From positions 59,324,268-59,388,267 of the forward strand of contig CM043944.1 of assembly GCA_014529385.2 (NCBI GenBank): DNA of 64,000 nt, in the 5' to 3' direction. The notes below the pieces were generated by a model, which saw only the letters and a program-made list of their open reading frames with translations, was not told the DNA's origin and searched no databases. The position numbers and the translations under genes are program-made. This document shows positions 1 through 11,577 of the stretch, one piece after another; the stretch's first letter is position 1, and each line of letters starts with the position of its first letter. This stretch comes from Adiantum capillus-veneris. Taxonomy: Eukaryota; Streptophyta; Polypodiopsida; Polypodiales; Pteridaceae.

Positions 1-945
1 AGTAGTCTTATCCATAATCACAAAGAAACTCATCCAAGTGAAGGCGAATGGTCGTTATAACACGAGTATCAAGCTGATCATAGTGTAAACAATCTCTTCA
101 CGCTCTTTCAATTGTGTTGCAAGGTCCTTATTATTGACCAAGAAATCAAGCATACATTGCTTTCATATTGTAAAGTTTGAACCATCAAACCTTGATATAA
201 TACTATTCTTTCTCAAAAGTTTTAGCCATGACTGACAAGACCAAATGCGAGACAATGAGACTAAGAATTTATAGCAGAGTCTTTGTGGAGATTTTGACAG
301 AGTCTCCTTTGCACATAGATCAAAATCTCAAGCCCAAAATAAGAAAATCAATACATAGACTATAAAAGAGTGAAAACACGACATCACATCACATATACTG
401 CTAAAAAATGATTGTCAAAAGATTGCCAACAAAGCACATATACCCGTCTATACATATCCTATGGCGAGGACATGAGTAGGGATCTCCAACAACCTAATGC
501 ATTTCACGCTGGGTAGACCAGCCCCTAATGCTCGACTTCAAAAAACCGGACACAACGACCCTCACAAAAGGCTATGTAGACTCAATGACTAGCCACAATC
601 TCAAAAATGTCTCTTCCAGACCGAGTCTCTGAAATAGCCAAGACTGCCAAATCAAGCCAAAATTGGCTACACAATAGTCTACATAGGTGGTATCCATAAT
701 ACGATATACACAATTTGAATAAGTCACTACAAGATGCAAGATACATACATAAACAAGTTCCAACAAGTATGCAAGCAAAATAGATCTCTACGGGGATAAC
801 AATCTCAAAAGATATGCCAACAAGTGAACCACAAGTGTGTACATCATACCCAAAACTCATATGACATAACCAAATCTCTCTCAAAATGCATAGAAAGCTC
901 ATAAAACACATATACGGTCCCACTGGAAGTGATTAGAGATTGTGC
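1..945 (-). mobile_element. Copia-A relic: 5' leader and start of gag (minus strand)
   Basis: Read on the minus strand, a copia-type leader (about 945 to 230) runs into an ATG at 229 and a broken gag that leaves the window at base 1. The gag reading contains TTIRLHLDEF, matching the TLRLHLA motif of the other copia gags here, but a TAG follows within ten codons and frames are disrupted. The leader stretch around 490-620 resembles the leader of Copia-F near 60070-60180 (shared wording such as CACACTGGGTA-like and CTTCAAAAAACC). No LTR is seen on the right, so the element is truncated there. Confidence 0.55.
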
Positions 946-959
946 ATGGCAATGGCTTG

Positions 960-1320
960 CTTGAGATGTAGCCCGTATGCGGTGTTTTGTAGTGCTTTGG
1001 TTGATGTACATGCTAATGTTGCAGATGGCATCAGTGATGATTTGATCAATATGTATGCTTTGGTTGATATTTATCCCAAATATGTGCACTTTGGTAAGTA
1101 CATCAACTTTTAAAGATATTTTGGTCGAGAAGTATGCCAAATGATAGCCATGAGTCCGATTTTTTTACCGACAAGAGCTAAGGGAGAGAATGCTTTGGTC
1201 GACCTTTATGGTTAGTGTCACTTGGAGTACATTGATTGCAGTATATGCACAACATGGCGGTGGTAAAGGAAGCTCTAAACTACTTTAACAGGATGCGAAA
1301 GGGAGGCCTCATTCGGCTAA
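960..1320 (+). pseudogene. PPR (pentatricopeptide repeat) relic
   Basis: PPR proteins are helical-repeat RNA-binding proteins of plant organelles. Here plus-strand frames give ALVDVHANV, DLINMYALVDIYPKY, NALVDLYG, and then, with one frameshift, LIAVYAQHGGG followed by EALNYFNRMRKGGL. These match the consensus of PLS-class PPR repeats (ALIDMYAKCG, then YAQHG.G.EAL..F.QM). Stop codons and frameshifts make it non-functional. It is followed by GGCCGCCCA and GGCTGCCCAT stretches, as are the PPR relics at 42 and 50 kb, so it belongs to the same dispersed repeat family. Confidence 0.7.
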
Positions 1321-2166
1321 GCTGGCACCTTGAAGGCAGTTGGCCGCCCAATATATAGTGGCTGCCCATAGAGTTGTTAAAAATAAAAACCAAAGATACG
1401 AGCTGGGATAAAAACACAGTGTCGACTCTCGAGCAGCTTTAAAAGAGAAAGAGAAATATAATATAAAGACGTGCATGCAGGGAGATAAAAATGTGGACGG
1501 CGCTTGTGGTTTTGGGCAGAGAAACGATGAGCAGCAGGAAAAAAGGAGCCGAGCAGATTTCGAGGAAAAGAAGCGGCTACAAGTAGGAAAGGTGGGTAGC
1601 GAGCGTTTAAAAAAAATTACAAGCGCAAGCAGTTCTGAAGGGGGGGGGTGTGATAAAACGTCGGGTGGAAAGCAGAGCGCTTGGCAGCGGGAGGACAAGC
1701 TTATTCAAGGGGCAGTGTTTTAATGAAAAAAGAAGGGACTGCACTGGCAGCTTTGAGGTAGATTGAGCAGAAGGAAGAGCGAAATGGGCGCAAACGGCTT
1801 TTGGGGCTAAGACTACATCATCAAACGGCCATTCCCATGCAATTAAGTTTTTGTTTTTTTGAAACTCACAATCGTGAGTAGCTTATATTAGCAGCCCAAA
1901 AGAACTACAAATATTAGTCATGCTCGTGTCTAGCCACGATGTCTTCCAACAAACTTTAGTATATCGGCTAATAGGGGGGCCACCCCACCGCAATGGTGAG
2001 ATATTTGGTTGGCCCAAAAATAGAATCTTATCCATGTTGTTCCGACATTGTTGCAGTCACAATCTTGTTCCACTCTTCACAATTTCTCCTTTTTCCAATG
2101 GCTATAATCTCTACCCTGCTTTCCTGAATGATCTCCATAAACCTTGTTGTTTCAATGTTGGATTGG
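1321..2166. other. No gene seen; flank of PPR repeat and unassigned sequence
   Basis: About 850 bases without a supportable coding region. The first part continues the dispersed PPR-bearing repeat. ORFs of 80-140 codons exist on both strands but have low-complexity composition and no recognisable domain. The last 300 bases lead to the LTR of Copia-B. Confidence 0.5.
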
Positions 2167-2394
2167 TGTTGGAATTAGGGTTGCAGAAAAACACAAACAA
2201 ATTGAAGAAGACGAAGGAAGCTCGAGACACACAACACAGTATGTATTACTTAATGTGCGATGGAAAGATAGATAGCCCTAGAATGACGGACATATATACA
2301 ATGCACGGAGAAAAATACCTCCTAGTGAGGAAAAAAATGTTCCGATGGTCTTAAGTGTGTTCACACACATCACTACCACATGTATATGGTAACA
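2167..2394 (-). repeat. Copia-B 3' LTR (minus strand)
   Basis: The segment starts TGTTGGAATTAGGG and ends GGTAACA on the plus strand, followed by AATTCCCCCGTGGG, a purine-rich PPT on the minus strand. A second copy of this LTR family lies at 54696-54917 with the same flanking PPT and RNase H tail, which confirms the ends. Confidence 0.75.
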
Positions 2395-2469
2395 AATTCC
2401 CCCGTGGGAGTAATGCAATGAACGAGAGCTGACACATAGAGTAAAGAGAAGTGCCATGCCCTGAGGACA

Positions 2470-2763
2470 TAATCATTCCACAAAGGGGAGTAAGTCCAAA
2501 GATTTGCGAAAAGCTTCGAACTTCGCACGAGACGATACCTTTGTGAAAATATCTGCAAGGTTGTCTTGTGTTGGCATATAAACCAAGTTGATCTCTCCTG
2601 CTGAGAGCCTCTCCCTGACATAGTGGTAATGCACCTCAATGTGCTTTGTGCAAGCATGAAAAACTGTGTTCCTCGCAACTACCAATGCGCTCTGACTGTC
2701 AGTGTAGATAGTGTTGGCAGTGTCCTGTCCAACACCCAAATCATCCATAAGGCGTCTGAGCCA
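2470..2763 (-). pseudogene. Copia-B RNase H C-terminal fragment
   Basis: This is the last part of a Ty1/copia polyprotein: 98 open codons ending at a stop just upstream of the PPT. It carries YTDSQSALVVARN, then KHIEVHYHYVRE and DNLADIFTK, the hallmark tail of copia RNase H. The upstream part of pol is missing because the Gypsy-1 LTR begins at 2764, breaking the frame. Gypsy-1 therefore inserted into Copia-B. Confidence 0.85.
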
Positions 2764-3358
2764 TGTCATAAAATCTAATATCTAGCTAACCCAAATGATT
2801 TTCTCATATTAAACTGATGATTTAATATGGGCGAATAAATGGGAACAAGAATTAAAATAGAGACATGTGCTTCTAGACCTATCTCAGCAGGGGACCAAAA
2901 GGAGAGATGGTTGCATCTCAATAGGGTCCAAGAGGAGATTTTCTACCAAAGAGCAATGTGTAATAAGTGCTTCTAGACTTATCTCAGTAGGGGACCAAGA
3001 GAAGAGATGGTTACATCTCAATAGGGGTCCAAAAGGAGATTGTCTACCAAAGACCAATATGTAATAAGTGCTTCTAGACCTATCTCAACAGGGGACCAAG
3101 AGGAGAGATGGTTACATGTCAATAGAGGTCCGAAAGGAGATAGTCTATCAAAGAGAAACGTGCATCTAATGGAGCTTAAAAGACCTTAGGGTTAGCTTCA
3201 TTAAAGACCTCCAATGGTTAGTGTTAAAAGTCCTTTGACCTTAGGCAAGCTACGGCTGAGCTTGAGGTGGGAACCCAACCCAAGCTTGAGGTGCTTGTCA
3301 TGCTTGGTGACTAAGGTTCTTGAGGTGCTTGTCATGCTTGATGAGTAAGGTGCTTGAG
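2764..3358 (+). repeat. Gypsy-1 5' LTR, first part
   Basis: It begins TGTCATAAAATCTAATATC and matches 28900 onward and 62384 onward. It is interrupted at 3358/3359 by Copia-C and resumes at 8437. The uninterrupted copy near 29430-29500 shows the unbroken sequence. Confidence 0.85.
2868..3168. repeat. 100-bp tandem repeat, three units, inside Gypsy-1 LTR
   Basis: Units start at TGCTTCTAGAC, at 2868, 2968 and 3069. Each contains a GGGGACCAAAAGG-like motif and CATCTCAATAGGG. The 3' LTR (about 28990-29290) also has three units, while the solo LTR near 62490 has roughly one. Copy number therefore varies between LTRs of one family. Confidence 0.85.
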
Positions 3359-3562
3359 TATTGGGGTGTAGGCAGCTGGCCGTGGGAAACCACCCTTACT
3401 TTTTTCCCTAATCAATATAGGGAGAGAAAGTGAGAGAGTTGACTACTCTCTCACTTTCCTCTCCACTAACCCAACTATGTTTTGCAGCTTCTTCTTCATC
3501 CCCTTCCCCCTTCTCCTTCTCTCTCTTGCATGCTTCCATAACGAACACTCTGTCCCTATCAA
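3359..3562 (+). repeat. Copia-C 5' LTR
   Basis: It starts TATTGGGGTGTAGG (a decayed TG start, compare TGTTGGGATT in Copia-D) and ends CCTATCA. A purine/pyrimidine inverted segment GAGAGAAAGTGAGAGAG...CTCTCTCACTTTCCTC is present in both LTRs. Confidence 0.85.
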
Positions 3563-3564
3563 TT

Positions 3565-3577
3565 GGTATCAGAGCTC
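3565..3577 (+). other. Copia-C primer binding site
   Basis: TTGGTATCAGAGC lies two bases after the LTR, the common initiator-methionine tRNA type PBS of plant copia elements. Confidence 0.85.
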
Positions 3578-3945
3578 AGGGGATCCGACCCCAAGCCCCA
3601 GCTCACTGCGCACGCAGTGACCCCTATCGGGTTTTGGAAAAGCTTGAGAAGGGGGATTTAAAGTTGAAGCTTGTGTGCAAAGCTTGTCTTTGGAAGAGAG
3701 TCGGCATAACTCAATAGGGAGGCAACCTGTATCAGGTGAAGCACCACAATTGAAGCAGCATTGGTGAGCAGCGAGGCAATCAGAACAAGAGAGAGAATTG
3801 GGGGAATGATTAATTCGAGAAATGCCGAGTTTTTTTTGAGTAGGACGATAGCAAGAGAATCCAAAAAATCTTGAGAGAGAGCTTAAGTGCAAACAAGTAG
3901 GGCCGTAAGCTACATAAACAAGCAGGAGGCAAGAAGGTGGTGTGT

Positions 3946-4027
<82 letters not shown>

Positions 4028-4192
4028 GTATACATTGTTCTTGAGTGAAGGAGCTTGGCATTGGTGCAATTGATCAAGGGAGTTTGATGCTTCCGAGGAA
4101 ATCGGGCAGGAGCATAGCGAATTGCAAGGCATCGAGCTTGAATTGGGGGCATCAGTAGGGAAGTGAGAGTAGGGACAGCAACGTGTGTGGTG

Positions 4193-4244
<52 letters not shown>

Positions 4245-4602
4245 TGTGTGTGTGTAGGAGAAGAGCTGGCAAAGCTTGAGACGTTGATGAGAAGCAGTTG
4301 ATAGAGCGCTCTCACACACACACACACACACCCATCGAGCAAGGCAGGGCTGCCGTGAGAAGAAACGAGAGCAGAGCAACAATTACTCGTCAGTCTGTAG
4401 TTTGAAAGAATTTTTTTTTTTTTTTTACAGCTTGCAGTTTGTGTGCAAGGGTGGGTGCACCCCCCCCCCCCGACTTGCAGCCAAAGGGCTTGATCACACC
4501 CTGACTCTCTCACCCCGGGAAAGAGATAGTGAATAAGTTTCTCGATAGGACCCGATATCGAAAAACACCCCCCCAACTTGGAGATAGACTGAGAGCGTGC
4601 GA

Positions 4603-4648
<46 letters not shown>

Positions 4649-5898
4649 TTGTGTGAGAACACAATGTGTTCGGCTAAAAGCGGCAAGTAAGCCCGTACAT
4701 CACCCGACATCGGCCCATTTCCTCGGCGTTCTTCTCGGCATTAGAGACTCCCGTCCGGTGGCAGGAGGCGACATCGGCATCAATTTTCGACACTGATTCG
4801 ATAATTTTCTCACGTTTCTCCTCCACGACTTCGAGCACCGGCCATTGGCATCAGTTTACAACATTGATTGAGCGACGCGACGGCTTTAGCAGTTCTCCTC
4901 GACGTTTTTCATCGGCTCGACATTACTCCATTACAGGCAGATTTTTGACATCCGACCCGACATCGATTTCATGCAGACGACATTTTTTTGCAATTGACAG
5001 TTGTACTTGCCACTCGCACGGGTGAGGTGTCTCTACCATAGAGGAGTGACACCCGGCATCGGCACCAAATGCACCGATCGCACTCTACGGCATGGTTTTT
5101 GGCTACGACGCCTTTCGCGGCTATTCACCTAGCACATTTCTGCCCGACGGCAAAAATTGGCAAATAGAGACATCGACATGCAGGTTACATATTACAGGGG
5201 GTTTTTCAGCCTGTTAACACACAGATTCTCCAGGTTTCCAAACACAATGCTTTCACAGGCGATTTGCTAGTCATTTCGACAACAGATTCTCTGGGATAGA
5301 TACATTGATAGATGCATTTTGCTGTGAGCACACCTAGTGCTACTGAGCTCTTTTGAGAGAAGATATCCCTGCAGGGATCAGTTTTACTGCATGTAGTAGT
5401 TCTTGGCGCTTGTTTGAGCGCAGTTTACTCGTGTACGTTGAGTTGCAGACACTGCCCACTGTACTACATGTGGAGCCATTTTTTGGCTATTTGGCAGTTT
5501 TTCCCGGCCGTTTCTGAGACTCATATCGGAAGAGCCCTTTCTGAGATTGTGGCTAGCCCATTTGTGTCTGCATTAGCCTTTGGAGGGTCGATAGCGTGAG
5601 GTTTTCTTTGAGCTGGGATGTGCTCGAATGTTGAGACACTTTTCGTGATACAAGTAGCTTCAGTTCCCCTTTACGGTACCCTTGCCATCGGATATGTATC
5701 TGGATGGTTTTTTGTGCTCTTGACACCGAGTTGGTAGTCACACAACAATGGTTTTGTGCAGTAGATGCCCAATTAGTGCAGTTGGCACATTTATGCATAT
5801 TTTGAGTTGAGTTTTGACTTCTCATACAAAGGAGACTTTGCCCAAATTTCTCCAGCTTCTTGCCATAGTTTGGCACCTCTCAAACCCTCTTATCAGCA
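3578..5898 (+). other. Copia-C long leader with microsatellites
   Basis: About 2.3 kb of untranslated leader with no supportable gene. It contains (AC)38 at 3949-4024, (AC)24 at 4195-4242 followed by TTTGTGTGTGTGT, a short CA run at 4313-4330, and a GA run at 4606-4644. From about 5480 it shares the stretch with GTTTCTGAGACTC and GGTCGATAGC found in the Copia-D leader near 14190-14280. Long ORFs here are microsatellite translations (Cys-Val repeats). Confidence 0.7.
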
Positions 5899-6701
5899 AT
5901 GGCTTCTTCTTCAAAAAGGAGGAGTATTTTGTTCGCAAGTTCGACGGAAGCAACTTCACCATGTGGAAGGAGCACATGAAAGATATATTGACAAACAAAG
6001 GCCTATAAGAACCGTTGAAAGAGCGTGCAGAAGATGATGACTATACGCAAGGTGAGTGGGAGCTTTTGGATGCAAGAGCCATGGCTACGATGCGTCTACA
6101 TCTAGCTGAGGTAGTGTTCTTCACTATCAGAGGAAAGAAAACAACCAAGGAACTTTGGGACAACTTCTGTTCAGCATGGGAGAGAAAAAGTGCATCCAAC
6201 AAAGTTTTTTCGATGAAAAAGCTTATGAATCTCAACATGAAACAAGGTAGCATAGTTTCTGGTCACTTAAATGAGTACAACTCCTTGTTCAGTCAATTGA
6301 CATCTCAGGGCTTTAAGGAGTTTGACGACGAACTCAAGTCTATATTCTTGCTATGTTCTCTACCCAGTTCATGGGATATCTTTTGCACACCCATTAGCAA
6401 TTCGGCTCCGAATGGCAAGTTAGTGTTTAATGCTGTCACAAATGCGTTACTCACTGAAGAAATTCGAAGTAAACCTCTCGACGGTGCTAGTCATGGAGAT
6501 GCATATATTGCTAGCAGTTCAACGAAGGCAAGAGGCCGTGACATGGACAAATACAAAAGAAAAAGTAGAGAGAGAAATCCTCGTAGTGCTAGCAGACACA
6601 GGAATTCAAGTAGAGACCACAGTACCAAAAATGTCGAGTGTTACTATTGCCACAAGAAGGGCCATTACAAAAAGGATTGTTGCAGTTTCCTAAGAGATTA
6701 A
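5899..6701 (+). pseudogene. Copia-C gag
   Basis: The ATG at 5899 (ATGGCTTCTTC) is followed by a frameshift. The open frame then reads KFDGSNFTMWKEHM, hits a TAA at 6006, and resumes as a 220-codon gag: TMRLHLAEVVFF, KVFSMKKLMNL, LLCSLPSSWD. It ends with an intact zinc knuckle CYYCHKKGHYKKDC (CX2CX4HX4C). Gag would form the retrotransposon particle and bind RNA. Close to the Copia-D gag. Inactive because of the frameshift and stop. Confidence 0.85.
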
Positions 6702-8150
6702 AAAACATGCAAAAGGATAATACTGGCAAAGGCAAAAGTACGGTAAAGATTGAGGAGCTCAATGTGGTTGAGTCTCCCATACCTGCCACTGCAGTAGAGG
6801 ATGCTCCTCCTCCAGTGATGATCGTTATGCCAACAGAGATTCATGCAGAGGTGACAGCAGATCCTTCAGATGTTCTCTTTTTCACTTCAGATTTCACTCT
6901 AGATGCTTTGCTTGCTCAGGTTGAGGGTTATACACATAATTGGCTTCTTGATTCTAGTGCAAGTTTTCATGTCACACCACATAGAGAGTGGTTTTCCTCT
7001 TATGCATCCATGCTTGGTCATTCCTACGAGCTTGACATTATTGGAATTGGTGATGTGAAACTTCACATGCATAATGGCACTACTTTTGTGTTGTACAATG
7101 TCAAACATGTACCCAAGCTTACAGAGAGCTTGTTTTTTATAGGGCAATTGGATGATCTTGGCTACACTATACTTTTTGGTAATCGTTCTTGGCTGATCTG
7201 CAAGAACAACCTTGTCATGATGAAAGGTCATAAAAAGGGATCCCTGTACTTTTGTGAGCGTCGACGAACGCTCTATCTATGGAGCTGAGCTGCCGTCTAC
7301 TGAGTTGTGGCATAGCCGACTAGGGCATATTAGCCAAAAGGGAATGAAAACACTTCAGTGTTTTGGCTACTTACATGTGTTATATTACACGGACTTTCAT
7401 TGTGTGAGAATTGTCTATACGGCAAACAAACTAGGTTGACATCTTCGCCATTGAACAAGAAATTAGGCAAACCCCTAGACTCAGTGCACAGTGATTTGTG
7501 TGGTCCAATGCGGCATAAAACTCTAGGGGGGACAAACTACTTTCTCACGCTCATAGATGATTCTACTAGAAAGGTGTGGGTGTATCTCCTTAAGCATAAG
7601 CAAGAAGTATTTTCTACGTTCCAAAAATTCCTCGCTATGGTTGAGAACCAATCACAAAAAAAGCTCAAAGATTTTTGCACGGAAAATGGTGGAGAATACG
7701 TCTCCATAGAGCAAGGATTTTTGCAATCGAAGAGGCATTCGTCCGTAGGTTACTGCTCCATACACACCCACATAGAATGGGATAGCTAAAAAAATGAATC
7801 GCACGACTCAAGACCGAGTTATCTCTATGATGTCTATGGAGAATTACTCCAGAGTTTTGGGGGGAATCTGTTCTAACAACAGTGCACATCATCAACAGGT
7901 CACCTAGTTCTCCTTTGAATTTCAAAATTCCAGAGGAATTACGGACTGGGAAAACACCAAGCTATGAGCATTTACGTGTATTTGGGTGTGAGTCATATGC
8001 ACATGTGACCAAAGAACTTCGTTGCAAGTTAGATCCCAGGTCACACAAATGCATTTTTATCGGCTATGGTGCAAATGGAGAGATAGGCTATCGTCTCTGG
8101 CACCCAGAATCCAACAGTCATTCATAGCTCACACGTGATTTTGAATGAAT
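6690..8150 (+). pseudogene. Copia-C protease and integrase fragments
   Basis: Four overlapping frames continue pol. The protease site reads LLDSSASFHVTPHREW, where the usual DSG triad is changed to DSS. GAG-pre-integrase follows (LWHSRLGHISQKGM, then CENCLYGKQT after a shift). The integrase core has HSDLCGPM, LIDDSTRKVWVY and TENGGEY, then INRSPSSPLN and FIGYGANGEIGYRLW. Reading stops near 8127, and from 8231 the sequence is LTR. No RT or RNase H is present. Confidence 0.85.
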
Positions 8151-8230
8151 AAAAAATGCACAAGAAGCCCATTAAAGAATTTGAGTACAGACACGTTCGT
8201 TTTGAGGATGTAGCCTCCGAATCAACTGAG

Positions 8231-8431
8231 TGTAGGCCAGGTGGACGTGGAAAACCACCCTTACTTACTTTTTCCCTTGATCAATATACGGAGAGAAAGT
8301 GAGAGAGTTGACTACTCTCTCACTTTCCTCTCCACTAACCCAAATGTGTTGTGCACGTTCTTCTTCATCCCCTTCCCCCTTCTCCTTCCCTCTCGTGCAT
8401 GCTTCCATACACGTACACTCTGTCCCTATCA
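8231..8431 (+). repeat. Copia-C 3' LTR (5' edge lost in deletion)
   Basis: It matches the 5' LTR from TGTAGG to CCTATCA. The preceding ATCAACTGAG matches the Copia-D internal sequence GAAATCAACTTAG (near 16909), so the first about 8 bases of the LTR and all of RT/RNase H were removed together. Confidence 0.85.
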
Positions 8432-8436
8432 TTGAG

Positions 8437-9812
8437 GTTCTTGTCGTGCTTGCTGACTGAGGTGCTTGAGGTGCTTTTCATGCTTGGTGACTAAGGTGCT
8501 TGAGGTGCTTGTCATGCTTGATGAGGAAGGCGCTTGAGAAGCTTCCCATGCATAGGGGATAAGGTGCTTGAATAAAAAAGAGACCCTACAAAGGAGGGGG
8601 AAAGCCCCAAAGTTAGGGGAGTCTTTTACTTAACCTCCCACTCACCCAAAGGGTACCCCCTTTCTCAAGGGGAACATGGACACATGTCAGGCTCTCCCTA
8701 TGCTTAGCCTCATGGGGTGCTTGAATCCTATTGGCTAGGCTAAAAAGGGGTCCAATGAGCTTCTAGTTCAATTCAACAAATATCTAGATATTTTCAAGCT
8801 CTCTCTCTCAAAGAGGTAAGGAGGACACTTGTCCTAATGCTACCCATGTTGCTTGAAATTCATTATGCATGTGATTAACTAGGCTTAGAGGGGTCCAATG
8901 AGCTTCTAGTTCAATTCAACAAATATCTAGATATTTTCAAGCTCTCTCTCTCGAAGAGGTAAGGAAAACACTTGTCCTAATGCTACCCATGTTGCTTGAA
9001 ATGCATTATGCATGTGATTGGCTATGCTTAGAAGGATCCAAGCTTGAGCAAAAAGGAGGGGTCGCCCAAAGCAAGCAAGGGGTATGCTTGGGGTTATACA
9101 CCTCTCACACACTCATTTTTCACACATTCTCACTTGGTGAAAGTGCAAGAACTCCATCTCCTTCTCCAAGCTTGTTGAGAAGTTGAGGGCCTACACCAAT
9201 ACTCTTGGCTATGGAATTCAAATCCAACCAAGAGCTATGCTTCAATGCATGAGCTTGCCATCTTCTCCATCTTCATTACTATGCTATAATATATGCTAGC
9301 AAGAAGAGTGATGATAAGTAAGGAACTATTTCTTTCTCCTATGAATATTTCTTCTTCCTCTACCCCAATTTCATTCCCCACTAGCTCTCTCCACCTGTGA
9401 AGGTGTTTGAGGCCTTGGGACTAAGGCTGGGGATGGTTAATGCTTTCAACAAAGTCTATGTTATATTCGTGATACATGAAGCTTTCCATCTTCATTGCAT
9501 CACCTATGTCACAAGGAACACAAAGATTTTATTATACCAAGTCTCTCTTTATGGGAGAATCTATAATACAAAAGCCTATTGGAGGGGGACCAACTCCACA
9601 TGAATCCGATCCTCAATTGATGTCAAGTTCTCTAAACTCTCTCTCTCTCTCTTGCAAAAGTATTGTTCATGCCAAGTTAATTAAGTATAATGGTTATGTT
9701 GCTACCGATAATTAAGTTCACCCTCTATGTTCTCAAAGTAGTCTCATAAAAATTCTCACTCTAATTCTCTTTATTCCACTATTCTCAAAGTTCATGGGCC
9801 ATTTTTATTACA
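8437..9812 (+). repeat. Gypsy-1 5' LTR, second part
   Basis: It continues the LTR after the TTGAG target duplication and ends CATTTTTATTACA. It contains an internal duplication (GAGCTTCTAGTTCAATTCAAC at about 8757 and 8898). It aligns with 29496-29945 and with 62700-63902. Confidence 0.85.
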
Positions 9813-9822
9813 TTGGTATCAG
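9813..9822 (+). other. Gypsy-1 primer binding site
   Basis: TTGGTATCAG follows the LTR end TTACA immediately, an initiator-Met tRNA type PBS. Confidence 0.75.
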
Positions 9823-10235
9823 TATTGGTTTCTCTTTTCTTGCTTAAGAGGAGAGGTCCTTAAGTTGTCCATGAAATGTTGGGCCTGGTTATTGCAATAG
9901 GGTAAGTGGGATAGGGATCTATTATCTTGGTTGAGAAGGACTTAGCTCAAGGTACACCATTGGGAACTATAGTCTTAATAATGGAGTGTCTGGAGGCTTG
10001 CCTTTGGCTTAACCATTATTGAGCTACTAGCAAGATCAACATGAACTATAATCAATCAACGGTGTCTAAACCACGGGTGTGGCTGCTTGAGAACTAATTT
10101 TAAAATGTAAAGAAGAGTAGCAAATAAGATTTTTGAGGGTACCAAAGCACAAAGTAATTTTCTACATAAGTTTAATTAGCATGGTTGATAATAACCAAGA
10201 GAGTAGAATGAACATTGATAACTTTGATTTTGCAC

Positions 10236-11500
10236 ATGAAGGTGCCAAATGATGACGCTTCCATGTTTGTTAACTATCTTGTTACTAGGTTGCAACAAAC
10301 TATGGGCAACCCTTCTTTGCAAGCCGAAGTTACTCAACAACTTCGTGCTTATGGGATTTCCCTTCCTCTCCAATAGGAGAGAGAGCTTAGGAGGCCTCTT
10401 GATGAGACTGCCAAAAGAAGACTCCCTTCCATACGAGAGGAGGAATCCAAAGAACAAGAAAGTAATGAGTCCCTAAGTTCCTCGGCTCCACGAAGACAGC
10501 GGTTTAGACGATCGCCAACTCCTCCCAAGAGGAAACGGTCAGCACATAGTCCTTCTCGTTGTCACTCCAAAAGGGAAGAGAGGAAACAAGGAAGAAAAGG
10601 GTAAGAAAGAGGTCACCCTCTTCTTCACCTTCCTCCTCTCTTTGACAATAGCTATTCTCCTAGAGAATACAAGAGGGGAGGACATTGCAAATCTTACTAT
10701 GCATGGTAAAGGTCCCAAAAGCTCAAGAAGTTCAAAGAGGGAGGAAAAAGTATTTCTTTTCTCACCTATGATGGCACCTTTGGTGCTATCGACAAAGTAT
10801 TGGCCTTCATCCAACAATTTGATGCGGCCTTTGGAGGAGGTCTTCACGGAGTCCTCCAAGCTATATCATGTAGCTATGCACTTCCAAAAATCTACTCGTC
10901 AATGGTGGGCTAGCCTTCGTGGCAACGGCGAAGCCCCAAAGACATGGAAAACTCTACGAGTTTCCATCATGCAACAATTCCTTGCAAGCGATGCAAATGA
11001 CAAAGTGCTTACCGAATGGCGGAGTTTGAAGCTTCTCCCCCATGAGTCTATCCACAAATATTTGGACAAGTTTTGGGATTTACATCTCAAGGCTACTGTC
11101 TTTAAGAAAAATAGACTTTGTCGAGCAAAAGCAACAATTATGTGCAAGATTACCTGAAGAAATGGCCGAGTATGTCAACTCCCAATGGCCTGGTTCTATC
11201 ACAAAAGTAATCCATCACACTATGGTTGCTTCGTGCATCAATTTCCAACAAGGGGCTAAAAGGAATACCAAGCCCATAAAAACAAAGATAGAAATGAAGC
11301 AAAGGGGAAGAACAATACACAAAATTGTTCCCAAGGCAACTCTATCAACAACAATAAAGCTAAGGAGAAAGGAGTCTACAAAAGCAAGAATCGACTTTCT
11401 CCCGAGGAGCTAGAGTGTTATCGCAAAGATAACCGGTGCAAGTGCGGGAGCAAGGACATGCCTATTGTGCTTGCCCCAAAAGAAATGTGCGCAATGAGCC
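10236..11500 (+). pseudogene. Gypsy-1 gag
   Basis: The ATG at 10236 begins a gag N-terminus containing VNYLVTRLQQTMGNP and a basic SPTPPKRKRS segment. After shifts, the capsid-like domain appears as YDGTFGAIDKVLAFIQQFDAAF, then RQWWASLRGNGEAPKTWKTL, QQFLASDANDKVLTEWRSL and ESIHKYLDKFWDLHLKA, the Retrotrans_gag family. A decayed zinc knuckle (CKCG..., GHAYCACPKR across a shift) lies near 11440-11480. Several frameshifts and stops make it non-functional. Confidence 0.8.
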
Positions 11501-11577
11501 GCCTAGAGCCTCTATGGTTGAAGGTCCAAAAGAGGATGCTCATTGCCAAGGATTTCTCCTTTCCTATACTTAGGGAA

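Larger units (their letters stand above)
3359..8431 (+). mobile_element. Copia-C: internally deleted Ty1/copia element in Gypsy-1 LTR
   Basis: LTRs of about 204 bp (3359-3562) and about 201 bp (8231-8431) end in CTGTCCCTATCA. The flanking TSD is TTGAG (3354-3358 and 8432-8436). The undisturbed Gypsy-1 3' LTR near 29495 reads GGTGCTTGAGGTGCTTGTC, which is the empty site. A PBS TTGGTATCAGAGC follows the 5' LTR at 3565. The internal region keeps gag, protease and integrase but jumps from just downstream of integrase straight into the 3' LTR, so RT and RNase H are gone. Confidence 0.9.

Noticed and set aside
1309-1723. Overlapping ORFs of 129 (minus) and 82 (plus) codons
   Set aside because: Ser/Leu- and Lys/Glu-rich composition from purine-rich sequence in a dispersed repeat; no domain.
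3569-4576. Long ORFs of Cys-Val repeats and similar ORFs over AC/AG tracts (also 49092-49423, 53313-53708, 63003-63339)
   Set aside because: They are translations of dinucleotide repeats in open frames; no codon bias or domain.
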